Origin: Pelagimonas phthalicica
Lineage (GTDB): Bacteria; Pseudomonadota; Alphaproteobacteria; Rhodobacterales; Rhodobacteraceae
Assembly (NCBI RefSeq): GCF_004364805.1
Contig: NZ_SOAP01000001.1
Coordinates: 558,001-622,000 of the forward strand
Direction of reading: 5' to 3'
Length of the DNA stretch: 64,000 nt
Of the stretch, positions 26,006 to 33,763 are shown one piece after another. The translations under genes and the position numbers were made by a program. The notes below the pieces were generated by a model. The model saw nothing but the letters and a program-made list of their open reading frames with translations, did not search any database and was not told the origin of the DNA. The first letter of the stretch is position 1; each line of letters begins with the position of its first letter.

Positions 26006-26075
26006 GGGGGTTGGGGGCGCTGCCCCATCGCGGGCAAGCCCGCGATTCCCCGGGATATTTTTGGCCCAAAGAAAC
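26006..26075 (-). repeat. Structured intergenic repeat, TTTCTT-GGCCAAAAATATCCC type, copy 3
   Basis: Read on the minus strand this is GGTTTCTTTGGGCCAAAAAT, ATCCCCGGGGA-like core, a middle hairpin ATCGCGGGCTTGCCCGCGAT, then GGGGCAGCGCCCC. It starts about 12 bp after the stop of the sugar dehydrogenase gene, in that gene's direction, as copy 1 does after urtB. The middle stem differs from copies 1 and 2 at most positions yet still pairs. Confidence 0.75.
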
Positions 26076-26087
26076 CAGGGGCGCTTG

Positions 26088-26999
26088 TTACCAATCAAAA
26101 GCGTCGGTTTCGATCCGTTTGCCCAGCATCAGGGCATCGGCCACATGGCGCAGGGGCGAGAGGTCCATGTCGATCTCTTTTGCCCGCACCAGCTGAGCCA
26201 TCTGTGCATAAAGGCCCGGATATTCCCCGGGCACCACCGGATCAGCCCCGGCCTCGACACCGTCGATGGTCATATGCTCGCCGCCATGGGTCAGATGCAG
26301 CTTGCCCGCCTCAGTCCAGACCTCGACATCCCAGGTTTGCGGCCCTTCTTGGCGCCAATCGAAATCGGCGCTCACATTGTCGGTGAACTGCAATTGCGCG
26401 GCGATGGGAGTCTGGCGATTGGCAGGAAAGCTCAACTCTGCCCCCAGCAGATGCACCGGCGCGGGCAGGATCTTGGTCATCACCGACAGCGCATTGATGC
26501 CCGGATCAAAGACGCCCATCCCGCCGGGGTCAAAGACCCAATCCTGACCGGGATGCCATTTGCGCACATCCTCGCGCCAGGTGATGTGGCAGCGGGTTAT
26601 GGTCTTGTCCGCCAGCCAATCCCGCGCCGCCGCGACGCGGTTGGCCTCGCGCGAATGCCAGGTTGCAAACAGGCTCACCCCAGCCTTGCGCGCCATGTCT
26701 TCCAGCGCGTGGCATTCCGACAGGGTCGCGCCGGGGGGCTTTTCCAACATGACATGACGCCCCGCCGCAATGGCGCGGCGGGCAAAGTCAAAGCGCGGCA
26801 CCGGCGGCATACACATGGAAATTACCGAAATATCAGGATGGGCCGCCATCATCTCGTCCAGATCCGTATAGGCTGGGATACCCTCGACCGAGCCCTGGCG
26901 CGAACAGGTGGCGGCGAGCTTCCAATCGGGGCTGGCAGCGATGCTGGGGATATGCTGATCCCGGGCGATCTTGCCCACGCCAACCAAGGCTATTTTCAT
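26088..26999 (-). CDS. L-arabinose / D-galactose 1-dehydrogenase (Gfo/Idh/MocA family)
   Basis: The 303-aa product matches, as I remember it, the Azospirillum-type L-arabinose 1-dehydrogenase through most of its length: ALVGVGKIARDQHIPSI, HVMLEKPPGATLSECHALE, SLFATWHSREANRVAAAR, WREDVRKWHPGQDWVFDPGG, GVFDPGINALSVMTKILP and QTPIAAQLQF. These enzymes oxidise the aldose to the lactone with NAD(P)+ in the non-phosphorylative pathway. Three start codons occur in a row (GTG 27005, ATG 27002, ATG 26999); GGGGAG fits the last best. It is transcribed alone, upstream of the phosphoesterase. Fucose or other aldoses are alternative substrates. Confidence 0.85.
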   Translation of the reverse strand: MKIALVGVGKIARDQHIPSIAASPDWKLAATCSRQGSVEGIPAYTDLDEMMAAHPDISVISMCMPPVPRFDFARRAIAAGRHVMLEKPPGATLSECHALEDMARKAGVSLFATWHSREANRVAAARDWLADKTITRCHITWREDVRKWHPGQDWVFDPGGMGVFDPGINALSVMTKILPAPVHLLGAELSFPANRQTPIAAQLQFTDNVSADFDWRQEGPQTWDVEVWTEAGKLHLTHGGEHMTIDGVEAGADPVVPGEYPGLYAQMAQLVRAKEIDMDLSPLRHVADALMLGKRIETDAFDW

Positions 27000-27156
27000 C
27001 ATCACACTCCCCTTTTCGCGCGCTCTGTCGTTTCAGACGCAGGTGTTAGCGCAATCGCCCCCCAAGTCAATGGGGCCGTCAATGGCACAAGACGGTCTGG
27101 ACATCCGGCGCGTTGAGGCGTTCAATCACCGCAAAATTCAACAGCGAGGATAATTC

Positions 27157-27966
27157 ATGCGAGTCTTGACCACATTGGCCGCGCTTTTGCTGGCCACCAC
27201 CGCCAGCGCCGAAACCTGCGCCACCGGCAAAACCCTCAAGGAGGGCGTACTGACCGTCGCCACCGGTAACCCGGCCTATTTCCCTTGGGTGATCGATGAC
27301 GCCCCCGAAAGCGGCCAGGGTTTTGAGGCCGCTGTCGCATATGCTTTGGCAGCGGAAATGGGCTTTGGCGCTGATCAGGTGGAATGGACCCGCACCAGCT
27401 TTGATCAGGCGATTCAGCCGGGCGCAAAGGAGTTCGACATCAACCTTCAGCAATATTCCATCACGCCCGAGCGTGAGGAAATGGTTGATTTTTCCGACCC
27501 CTATTACACTTCGGCCATGGCGGTTCTAACCACCAAATCGGTGGTCGAGGCCGGGGCGAGCGCCGATGTTGCCTCGTTGAAATCGCTGGTCTGGGGGGCG
27601 GATGCCAATACCACTGCTGTGCCCATGCTCACCGATCTGATCGCGCCGGAAAAAGCGCCGCTTTTGTATGATGACAATGCCGATGTCACCGCCGCCATGC
27701 AGGCGGGCCAGATTGATGCGGCGCTGTTTGATTTGCCCACCGCGCTGTACCTTTCGGCTGTGGTGCTGAATGACGGCGCATTGCTGGGGCAATTTCCGGC
27801 GGATCGCAGCGAAAACCCCGATCAGTTCGGCATGTTGATGGAGAAAGGGTCGGCGCTCAAGGAATGCGTCAACGCGGCTTTGGCATCGCTCAAGGACAGC
27901 GGCAAGCTGGCCGAGATCGAGGCCGAATGGATGCAGGCCACCACCGGTGTTCCGCTGATCAAGTAA
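27157..27966 (+). CDS. Polar amino-acid ABC transporter substrate-binding protein
   Basis: A 269-aa periplasmic receptor of SBP family 3. It has a Sec signal (MRVLTTLAALLLATTASA), then VLTVATGNPAYFPWVID, GQGFEAAVAYALAAEMGF, FDINLQQYSITPEREEMVDF and SDPYYTSAMAVLT, the typical lobe I pattern of glutamine/histidine-type receptors, and ends EAEWMQATTGVPLIK. A Shine-Dalgarno AGCGAGGA precedes the ATG. It heads a three-gene transporter operon. Ligand specificity is not predictable. Confidence 0.93.
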   Translation: MRVLTTLAALLLATTASAETCATGKTLKEGVLTVATGNPAYFPWVIDDAPESGQGFEAAVAYALAAEMGFGADQVEWTRTSFDQAIQPGAKEFDINLQQYSITPEREEMVDFSDPYYTSAMAVLTTKSVVEAGASADVASLKSLVWGADANTTAVPMLTDLIAPEKAPLLYDDNADVTAAMQAGQIDAALFDLPTALYLSAVVLNDGALLGQFPADRSENPDQFGMLMEKGSALKECVNAALASLKDSGKLAEIEAEWMQATTGVPLIK

Positions 27967-27976
27967 CCCTTTGGTC

Positions 27977-28032
27977 AGGTTTGGCCGCCTGCGTACGCTG
28001 GGGGCTTACCGCCCGGATTGGTGGCCAAACCT
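27977..28032 (+). promoter_or_regulatory. Long-armed hairpin between binding-protein and permease genes
   Basis: AGGTTTGGCCGCC (27977-27989) pairs with GGTGGCCAAACCT (28020-28032) with a single G-T mismatch over 13 positions; the loop is 30 bases. As at urtA-urtB, it lies just after the receptor gene and may protect or partly terminate the message so that the receptor is made in excess. Confidence 0.55.
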
Positions 28033-28166
28033 TTCTGACGACAGCAGTTTTGCGCCTCACACCGCATCGATCTCGCTGGAGAGATATTACCCGATCTTAA
28101 CGAAGTTGACTCCTGTCAACTTTTCCCTATCCAGCGCGCAACCGGATTTGCATTCGCAGGAGTCCC

Positions 28167-28985
28167 ATGCCCACCCAAACCCGCCGACAAATGTTCGAGG
28201 CGCGCCAGCGTCGTCGCGCCAATACCATTGCTGCTGCTTCGACCCTGGCGGTGTTTGTGGCGGTGATCGTGCTGATCCCGCTGACGCCGGGCTGGGAAAA
28301 TGTGCAGCGCAGCTTTTTCAATGGGGCGGTGTTTGCCAAAACCTTTCCCGGTCTGTTGAACGCCTTTGTCATGGATGTGGCGATTTTCCTGTGGTGTGCG
28401 CCGCTGATTGCGCTTTTGGGATTGGCGGTGGCGATTGCGCGGGATCTGCGCAGCCCGGCGCTTTACCCGCTGCGGCTGTTGGCGATTGCCTATACGGATA
28501 TTTTCCGCGGTCTGCCGGTCATTCTGGTGATCTACCTGATCGGCTTCGGCATTCCGGGGCTTGGCCTGCCGCGCCCGTGGAATTCGCCTTATATCTGGGG
28601 CTCGCTCGCCCTGATCCTGGTCTATGCTTCCTATGTGGCCGAGGTCATCCGGTCGGGCATTGAGAGCATCCATGACAGCCAGCGCAACGCCGCCCTGTCA
28701 CTGGGCCTATCGGGGTCGGATACCATGCGTTTTGTCATCCTGCCCCAGGCCATTCGCCGTGTCGTGCCTGCCAATATGAACCTCTTTGTGGCCTTGCAAA
28801 AAGACGTGGCCCTGCTGAGCTTTATCGGCCCGGTCGAGATCTTTCGTCAGGCCGGGGTCTACAAATCCCTCATGGCCAATTTCACCCCTTATGTAGGCGC
28901 GGCGCTGATCTTTCTGGCGCTGACCATCCCGGCCACAAGATACGCGGATTATCTGATGAACAAACAAGCGAGCGCGCGCAGCTGA
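28167..28985 (+). CDS. Polar amino-acid ABC transporter permease
   Basis: A 272-aa inner-membrane permease of the His/Glu/Gln/Arg/opine family. It has five to six hydrophobic segments, the family motif [40 protein letters not shown] then [20 protein letters not shown] (EAA-type coupling loop), and ends [10 protein letters not shown]. No second permease gene is nearby, so the transporter may use a homodimer. Its stop overlaps the ATPase start (TGATG). Confidence 0.94.
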   Translation: MPTQTRRQMFEARQRRRANTIAAASTLAVFVAVIVLIPLTPGWENVQRSFFNGAVFAKTFPGLLNAFVMDVAIFLWCAPLIALLGLAVAIARDLRSPALYPLRLLAIAYTDIFRGLPVILVIYLIGFGIPGLGLPRPWNSPYIWGSLALILVYASYVAEVIRSGIESIHDSQRNAALSLGLSGSDTMRFVILPQAIRRVVPANMNLFVALQKDVALLSFIGPVEIFRQAGVYKSLMANFTPYVGAALIFLALTIPATRYADYLMNKQASARS

Positions 28986-29713
28986 TGGGTGATCTTGTTC
29001 TTGAAAACGTGCAGAAAGCCTTTGGTGACAACCCGGTTATTCGCGGCATTGATCTGAACGTGGCGCGCGGTGAGATGATCTGTCTGATCGGCGCGTCTGG
29101 CTCGGGGAAATCCACGCTGTTGCGCTGTATGAACCTGCTGGAACCCATTGATGATGGGCGTATTTTGCTGGATGGCGAGGATATCTCGGAACCTGGGCGC
29201 GATCCGCAACCGGTGCGTCAGCGCATTGGCATGGTGTTTCAAAGCTACAACCTGTTTCCCCATATGACCGCGCTGGAAAACGCCATGCTGGCTCCGCGTC
29301 GCAATCTGGGCAAGTCCAAGACCGAGCTGCGTGAGCCGTTGGCGCAGATGTTTGAACGCTTTGGGCTGGGGGACCGGATGAACCACTATCCCGACCAACT
29401 GTCGGGCGGGCAGCAGCAGCGTGTGGCGATCATCCGGGCGCTGGCGATGCAGCCGGAAATCATGCTGTTTGACGAGATCACCTCGGCGCTGGATCCGGAA
29501 TTGGTCGGCGAAGTGCTGGACGTGCTGCGTGATCTGCGCGCGCAAGGCATGACCATGGTTCTGGCCACCCACGAGATGGGGTTTGCCCGGGAATTGGCGG
29601 ACAAGGTCTGTTTCCTGGACCAGGGCCGCATCCTTGAAGAAGGGCCACCGGAACAGATCTTTGACACGCCAAAAGAAGAGCGGACGCGGGCGTTTTTGTC
29701 TCGGGTTTTGTGA
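28985..29713 (+). CDS. Polar amino-acid ABC transporter ATP-binding protein
   Basis: A 242-aa ATPase of the GlnQ/HisP type. Walker A is [20 protein letters not shown], the Q-loop is [20 protein letters not shown], the signature is [16 protein letters not shown], Walker B is [20 protein letters not shown] and the switch His is in [13 protein letters not shown]. The Walker B glutamate is followed by IT rather than PT, which is uncommon but known. It is the last gene of the operon and is followed by a strong hairpin. Confidence 0.96.
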   Translation: MGDLVLENVQKAFGDNPVIRGIDLNVARGEMICLIGASGSGKSTLLRCMNLLEPIDDGRILLDGEDISEPGRDPQPVRQRIGMVFQSYNLFPHMTALENAMLAPRRNLGKSKTELREPLAQMFERFGLGDRMNHYPDQLSGGQQQRVAIIRALAMQPEIMLFDEITSALDPELVGEVLDVLRDLRAQGMTMVLATHEMGFARELADKVCFLDQGRILEEGPPEQIFDTPKEERTRAFLSRVL

Positions 29714-29716
29714 AGA

Positions 29717-29739
29717 ATGGCAGGGGATAACCCTGCCAT
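29717..29739. terminator. Bidirectional hairpin between convergent genes
   Basis: ATGGCAGGG (29717-29725) and CCCTGCCAT (29731-29739) form a perfect 9-bp stem with a 5-base loop, between the end of the amino-acid transporter operon and the end of the cupin gene. T-runs are weak on both sides. Confidence 0.6.
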
Positions 29740-29748
29740 CCACAGTAC

Positions 29749-30144
29749 TCACTGATCGACCGGAACGATGTCGAGCACAAAGAAATGCGCCTCTTTGCCG
29801 GTGTTCTTCACCCAGTGATCCACCCCTTGGCTTTCCATGATTGCGGTCCCGACCGGAACAGGGGTTTCAACCTCGCCCTGCACGTCGATCACGCCCTCGC
29901 CTTTGATAACAAAATAAGCCCCCGGGCGCGTGCTGTGATCATGGCGGGCCACGACGCCACCGGGGGCCAGTTTGACCTGGCGAATGCGCAGTTGAAACCC
30001 TTCCATCGCCGGGATCTGCGCACCAAGTTCCAGCGCATCACGACCAAACACACTGACTCCTTTGTGTTCCGTCGGGGCCTCATGCGCGAGGCTGGAGGTT
30101 GCGGTGGTTAGAATGAGGGCGGTCGCAGTGAGGAAATGTTTCAT
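29749..30144 (-). CDS. Exported cupin-domain protein
   Basis: A 131-aa protein with a Sec signal peptide (MKHFLTATALILTTATSSLA, then HEAPTEHKG) and a single cupin barrel: QVKLAPGGVVARHDHSTRPG carries the first metal-ligand motif (G-x5-H-x-H) and MESQGVDHWVKNTGKEAHFF the second. The mature protein would sit in the periplasm as a small beta barrel, probably metal-binding. It is transcribed away from the MarR gene over a shared 174-bp control region, so it is a likely target of that regulator. Confidence 0.85.
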   Translation of the reverse strand: MKHFLTATALILTTATSSLAHEAPTEHKGVSVFGRDALELGAQIPAMEGFQLRIRQVKLAPGGVVARHDHSTRPGAYFVIKGEGVIDVQGEVETPVPVGTAIMESQGVDHWVKNTGKEAHFFVLDIVPVDQ

Positions 30145-30218
30145 TCTCGGTCTCCTGAAAGTCTTTGTGGAATGGGTCGCGTGACCCGGTGTGACACCTG
30201 ATTTAACTTAACCAACTT

Positions 30219-30240
30219 AAGTAATTAAATAACATTACTT
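30219..30240. promoter_or_regulatory. Palindrome in the cupin-MarR divergent region, likely MarR operator
   Basis: AAGTAAT (30219-30225) and ATTACTT (30234-30240) form a perfect inverted repeat with an 8-base AT-rich spacer, in the middle of the region between the divergent cupin and MarR genes. AT-rich palindromes of this size and position are typical MarR-family sites. Confidence 0.55.
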
Positions 30241-30318
30241 GAAGCAGTTTTTACTTTACGTGTGCTGCAATCAAGCTAGAGTCGGCTGTCACGCACTGTC
30301 TGTTCAGCTGAGGAGCCC

Positions 30319-30858
30319 ATGACGCAGCCAACTGACCTCCCCCGGCCCTTTCCTTTGACGGCATCACGGTCGGCCTTGCTGAAAGACGGCGAAGATCACG
30401 AGCTGCGGCAGCTGCTTTATGAAGTGACAGCCTTGTCCGCGCGGATCGAGGCCATGCGCGCCCAGTTTTCCAAACGGCTTGGGATTTCGTCCCCGCAATA
30501 CAGTATCCTGCTTTACGTGGCGCAAAACCAGGGCCGGGACGGTCTGACCTTGACGGCCATCGCCGAGGCGCTGCATGTCAGCGGCCCACATGTGACCAAG
30601 GAATCAAAAGCCTTGGTTGAGATGGGGTTGCTGCAAAAACGCCCCAACCCCGCCGATGGGCGCAGCAGTCTTTTGCAAAGCACGAAGAAAAGCGATCATG
30701 CCATCGCCGAGCTTGCGCCCATTCTGCGCGCTGTGAATGACAGTCTTTTTCAATCGCTCAGCGCAGAGAGGTTCACCGAGTTGGTTTCAAGCGTGCATGA
30801 CACCTTGCTCGACGCTGACCGGACACTGGCGCGGTTGCCTTACTTTCTCGACCAATAA
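30319..30858 (+). CDS. MarR family transcriptional regulator
   Basis: A 179-aa regulator. Helices RIEAMRAQFSKRLGISSPQY are followed by the winged helix-turn-helix (LTLTAIAEALHVSGPHVTKE then SKALVEMGLLQKRPNPADGR, with the wing at DGRSSLLQ), flanked by dimerisation helices at both ends. MarR proteins usually repress a divergent neighbour until a small phenolic or oxidant ligand binds. The divergent cupin gene and the palindrome between them fit that arrangement. The rhodanese gene follows 70 bp downstream. Confidence 0.9.
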   Translation: MTQPTDLPRPFPLTASRSALLKDGEDHELRQLLYEVTALSARIEAMRAQFSKRLGISSPQYSILLYVAQNQGRDGLTLTAIAEALHVSGPHVTKESKALVEMGLLQKRPNPADGRSSLLQSTKKSDHAIAELAPILRAVNDSLFQSLSAERFTELVSSVHDTLLDADRTLARLPYFLDQ

Positions 30859-30928
30859 CGCGCCTTGTTACCGCCTGTGGGATGCATTCCGTCTCCCCCC
30901 TGCGCAACCTGCCCCAAAGGACCCAGAT

Positions 30929-31327
30929 ATGCCCAAACTCAAACTCTCTTCCGCCGAGATGGTCGCCCAATCCCGCGCCCGTATTCGTGAGATTGAAACG
31001 CCTAACCTGATCGCCTTGGTTGATGATCCCAATACGGTCATCGTGGATATTCGCGACATCCGGGAACGCCAGCGCTCGGGCTTTATTCCCGGGTCCTTTC
31101 ATGCGCCGCGCGGGATGCTGGAATTTTGGGTTGATCCGGACAGCCCCTATTTCAAAGAGATCTTTGGCGAGGAGAAGCAATTTGTGCTGCATTGCGCCTC
31201 GGGCTGGCGCTCGGCCATTTCGGCGGCGACGCTGTGCGACATGGGATTCGAAGTCGCCCATCTGCGCGAAGGATTTTCCACCTGGGAGGCGCAGGGCGGC
31301 CCGGTCGAATTTCCCGGAAAAACCTGA
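30929..31327 (+). CDS. Single-domain rhodanese (sulfurtransferase) family protein
   Basis: A 132-aa cytoplasmic rhodanese. The domain reads NTVIVDIRDIRERQRSGFIP, then GSFHAPRGMLEFWVDP, the active-site loop LHCASGWRSA with Cys89, and HLREGFSTWEAQGGPVE. The loop C-A-S-G-W-R is of the size that accepts sulfur. The start at 30929 gives the usual domain length; a longer frame from 30737 overlaps the MarR gene and was rejected. It could be co-transcribed with MarR, which suggests a role in sulfur or oxidant response. Confidence 0.9.
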   Translation: MPKLKLSSAEMVAQSRARIREIETPNLIALVDDPNTVIVDIRDIRERQRSGFIPGSFHAPRGMLEFWVDPDSPYFKEIFGEEKQFVLHCASGWRSAISAATLCDMGFEVAHLREGFSTWEAQGGPVEFPGKT

Positions 31328-31356
31328 AACCGCGCGAAAAGCCATGAATACCCGAC

Positions 31357-31403
31357 CCTGATCGCGGCATTTCAAGCAAAGGAATGCCTTAGGGTCAGGT
31401 TTT
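31357..31403 (+). terminator. Rho-independent terminator after the rhodanese gene
   Basis: The outer stem CCTGA/TCAGG and inner stem GGCATT/AATGCC are followed by TTTT at about 31400. It lies 30 bp after the rhodanese stop and ends the MarR-rhodanese unit. Confidence 0.6.
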
Positions 31404-31481
31404 CCGTCGTTGACTCAATCGGCGCGGCTGGATGATCATCAAATCACTTGCCCGACAAGGATTTTTTGAGAGGACAGACCC

Positions 31482-33719
31482 GTGCGCAATTTTGTTGCCC
31501 TTACCGCTTTGATCGCCGGATTGGCCGCCGTCGAGCCCGTGTCCGCCCAGGATATTGTAGGTTTTGACCGCAGCGATTTCGGCAATATCGTCCTCAACCG
31601 CAAACAATCCGCCAGCGCAGGAGACATCGAATTCGAGCTTTCGGTTGGTGATTACAACAATGAAAGCATCCGCAATTATTCCCCGGCCAGTATTTTCGCC
31701 AAGATCGGCCACAGCGTCGGGCGGCTGGATATTCTGACCGATAAGGGGATTTTTCCCTGTACGGCCTTTATCGTCGACAAGAAACACATCCTGACCAATT
31801 ACCACTGTGTGCCCGGCATTCTGGACAATGAACGCGCCGGGGCAACGCGCATTGACGCGGTGCAATTCGTGGCGGGCTACACCCAGCAGGGTGTCGAGGA
31901 AGGCACCAAGAAATATATCGTCAGCCCGACCCCAGTCGAGGCGCATGAAGATCTGGATTATGCGCTGCTTGAGGTGCTGGGCGACCCCAGCGCCGAATAT
32001 GGCATGCTGAAACTGGCCTCATCGACCCCGCATGATGGCGACCCCTATTGGGTGATCGGCCACCCGATGGGCGAGGCCCAGCGCATCAGCCGCGAAAAGT
32101 GCAAGGCCAACAATCCGGCCCTGTCCAATAACCGCTTGCTGCATACCTGTGACACGCTGCCGGGCAATTCCGGCTCGCCGGTTATTGACGCATCCTTGCA
32201 AATGGTTGTGGGCCTGCACCATGCGGGGTCCAAGCGTGACAGCGTGAACTTTGCCATTCCCATGGCTGATATTATTGAACGCTCCGAGATCCTTGAGGCG
32301 GCGCTTACCACGCAAAACGATGCGCCCCCGGTTGATCCGAAACCTGACACAACGCCAGATCCAAAACCGGGCGAAGATGGCGCGGGCACGCCGCCCAAGC
32401 CAGACCCAGCGCCACAGGATGAATCCACCGTTCTGTGTGATGCGCTTTATTCCGAGGCCAAGGGCTATGGCGTCTGCTTTGCCTATCAGGCCTATCTGGA
32501 GCAGTGCCAGGGCCACAAATTTGCGCCCTTTGCGCAGAGCTTTATCAACCATCAGTGCCAGACCGCCGATGTGAAACCTGACCCGGTGCAGCCCGATCCC
32601 GTGCAGCCCAAGCCGGTTGATCCGGCCCCGGTCACCTATCTGCGCCCCTGGTGCAGCGCTTCGCATCTCAACAATACCGAGCGCACCATTTGTGGCGATG
32701 CTTACCTGGCCGGTCTCGATGAGCGTCTGACCCAGGCCTATAACGGCCAGTCCGGCAAGGCGACCGCGCGCCAGCAGGCCGATTGGCGGGTGAATACCCG
32801 CGATGTCTGCGGCACCAGCACATCCTGCATCAGCCGTGTTGTGCTGGATCGCATCACCTATCTGGAAACCCCCGTTGTGACGCCTCCGCCATCAACCGGA
32901 GGAGATTACCGCGTGGTGCGCGGCTCTTACCAGCTGTCGAGCAGCCAGTGCTATATCGTGACCGCCTCGCGCCCCTCGATTGCCGAAGCTGTCAGCTTTG
33001 CCAAGCAATGGTTCCCTGGTCGCAGCGGTGTGCGCATCTTCCAATCGACCAATGGCTATTATGGCATCACCCTGAAAACCGTGCGCAAATCCAACTCGGA
33101 ATGGGAGATCAGCCAACTGAAATCGCAAGGGGCCGTGCCCTCTGACAGCTATTGCTCGGTCGGTGGTCGCTATATTGCCGAGGTGCTGTGGCAGGGTGGC
33201 GGCGCGTCATTGCCGCCCAGCAATCCAAGCCCGTCCACCTACACCATGTATGTGGCCAATAACAAAGATGGCGGGCTGAATGTGCGTCCGGGTCCGGGCA
33301 CCCAGTACCCTTATTTCACCGAAATCCGTCCGGGCACCAAGCTGACCGTGATCGGAACCTCGGGCAAGTGGTCCAATGTGATCCTGCCCAGCGGGCAAAA
33401 GGGCTGGGTCTATACCCCGCTGCTGTCGCGCTCAAAACCCCATGTTGCCCAATGCTGGGCCACGGTTCGGGGGCTGCGCTCGATCTCGCAATATAACCCT
33501 TCCACCGGTGCCGGTTTCCTGGCTGTGCGCACCAAACCTTCAACCAAGGGCCGCAAAATCTCTGAGGTCTACCTGGGCGACCGTGTCGAGGTGATCGGAC
33601 AGACCAATAAATGGGCCCGCATCAAATGTGTCTCGGGGCAATGCCGTTCCCCCTTTGCTGGCAGTGCCGGCGTCATGGGGTGGTCCTCGAAAAAGTACCT
33701 TTCCATCAGTTGTAATTAA
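31482..33719 (+). CDS. Exported trypsin-like serine protease with LprI-like and SH3 domains
   Basis: A 745-aa exported protein starting with GTG. The signal peptide is MRNFVALTALIAGLAAVEPV then SAQ. A chymotrypsin-fold protease follows with an intact triad: His108 in ILTNYHCVPG, Asp159 in HEDLDYALLEV and Ser230 in TLPGNSGSPVID. A Pro/Asp-rich linker (residues about 285-310), a Cys-containing segment, and a second Pro-rich linker lead to a DUF1311/LprI-like domain (PWCSASHLNNTERTICGDAY). Two bacterial SH3 domains end the protein (GGLNVRPGPGTQYPYF, then FLAVRTKPSTKGRKISEVYL). SH3 domains suggest anchoring to peptidoglycan. It is the first of three closely spaced genes for envelope proteins. Confidence 0.9.
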   Translation: MRNFVALTALIAGLAAVEPVSAQDIVGFDRSDFGNIVLNRKQSASAGDIEFELSVGDYNNESIRNYSPASIFAKIGHSVGRLDILTDKGIFPCTAFIVDKKHILTNYHCVPGILDNERAGATRIDAVQFVAGYTQQGVEEGTKKYIVSPTPVEAHEDLDYALLEVLGDPSAEYGMLKLASSTPHDGDPYWVIGHPMGEAQRISREKCKANNPALSNNRLLHTCDTLPGNSGSPVIDASLQMVVGLHHAGSKRDSVNFAIPMADIIERSEILEAALTTQNDAPPVDPKPDTTPDPKPGEDGAGTPPKPDPAPQDESTVLCDALYSEAKGYGVCFAYQAYLEQCQGHKFAPFAQSFINHQCQTADVKPDPVQPDPVQPKPVDPAPVTYLRPWCSASHLNNTERTICGDAYLAGLDERLTQAYNGQSGKATARQQADWRVNTRDVCGTSTSCISRVVLDRITYLETPVVTPPPSTGGDYRVVRGSYQLSSSQCYIVTASRPSIAEAVSFAKQWFPGRSGVRIFQSTNGYYGITLKTVRKSNSEWEISQLKSQGAVPSDSYCSVGGRYIAEVLWQGGGASLPPSNPSPSTYTMYVANNKDGGLNVRPGPGTQYPYFTEIRPGTKLTVIGTSGKWSNVILPSGQKGWVYTPLLSRSKPHVAQCWATVRGLRSISQYNPSTGAGFLAVRTKPSTKGRKISEVYLGDRVEVIGQTNKWARIKCVSGQCRSPFAGSAGVMGWSSKKYLSISCN

Positions 33720-33763
33720 TCATCCCGTTAAAAGAGCCACCGACAGGTAGCAGGAGAAGTGAT

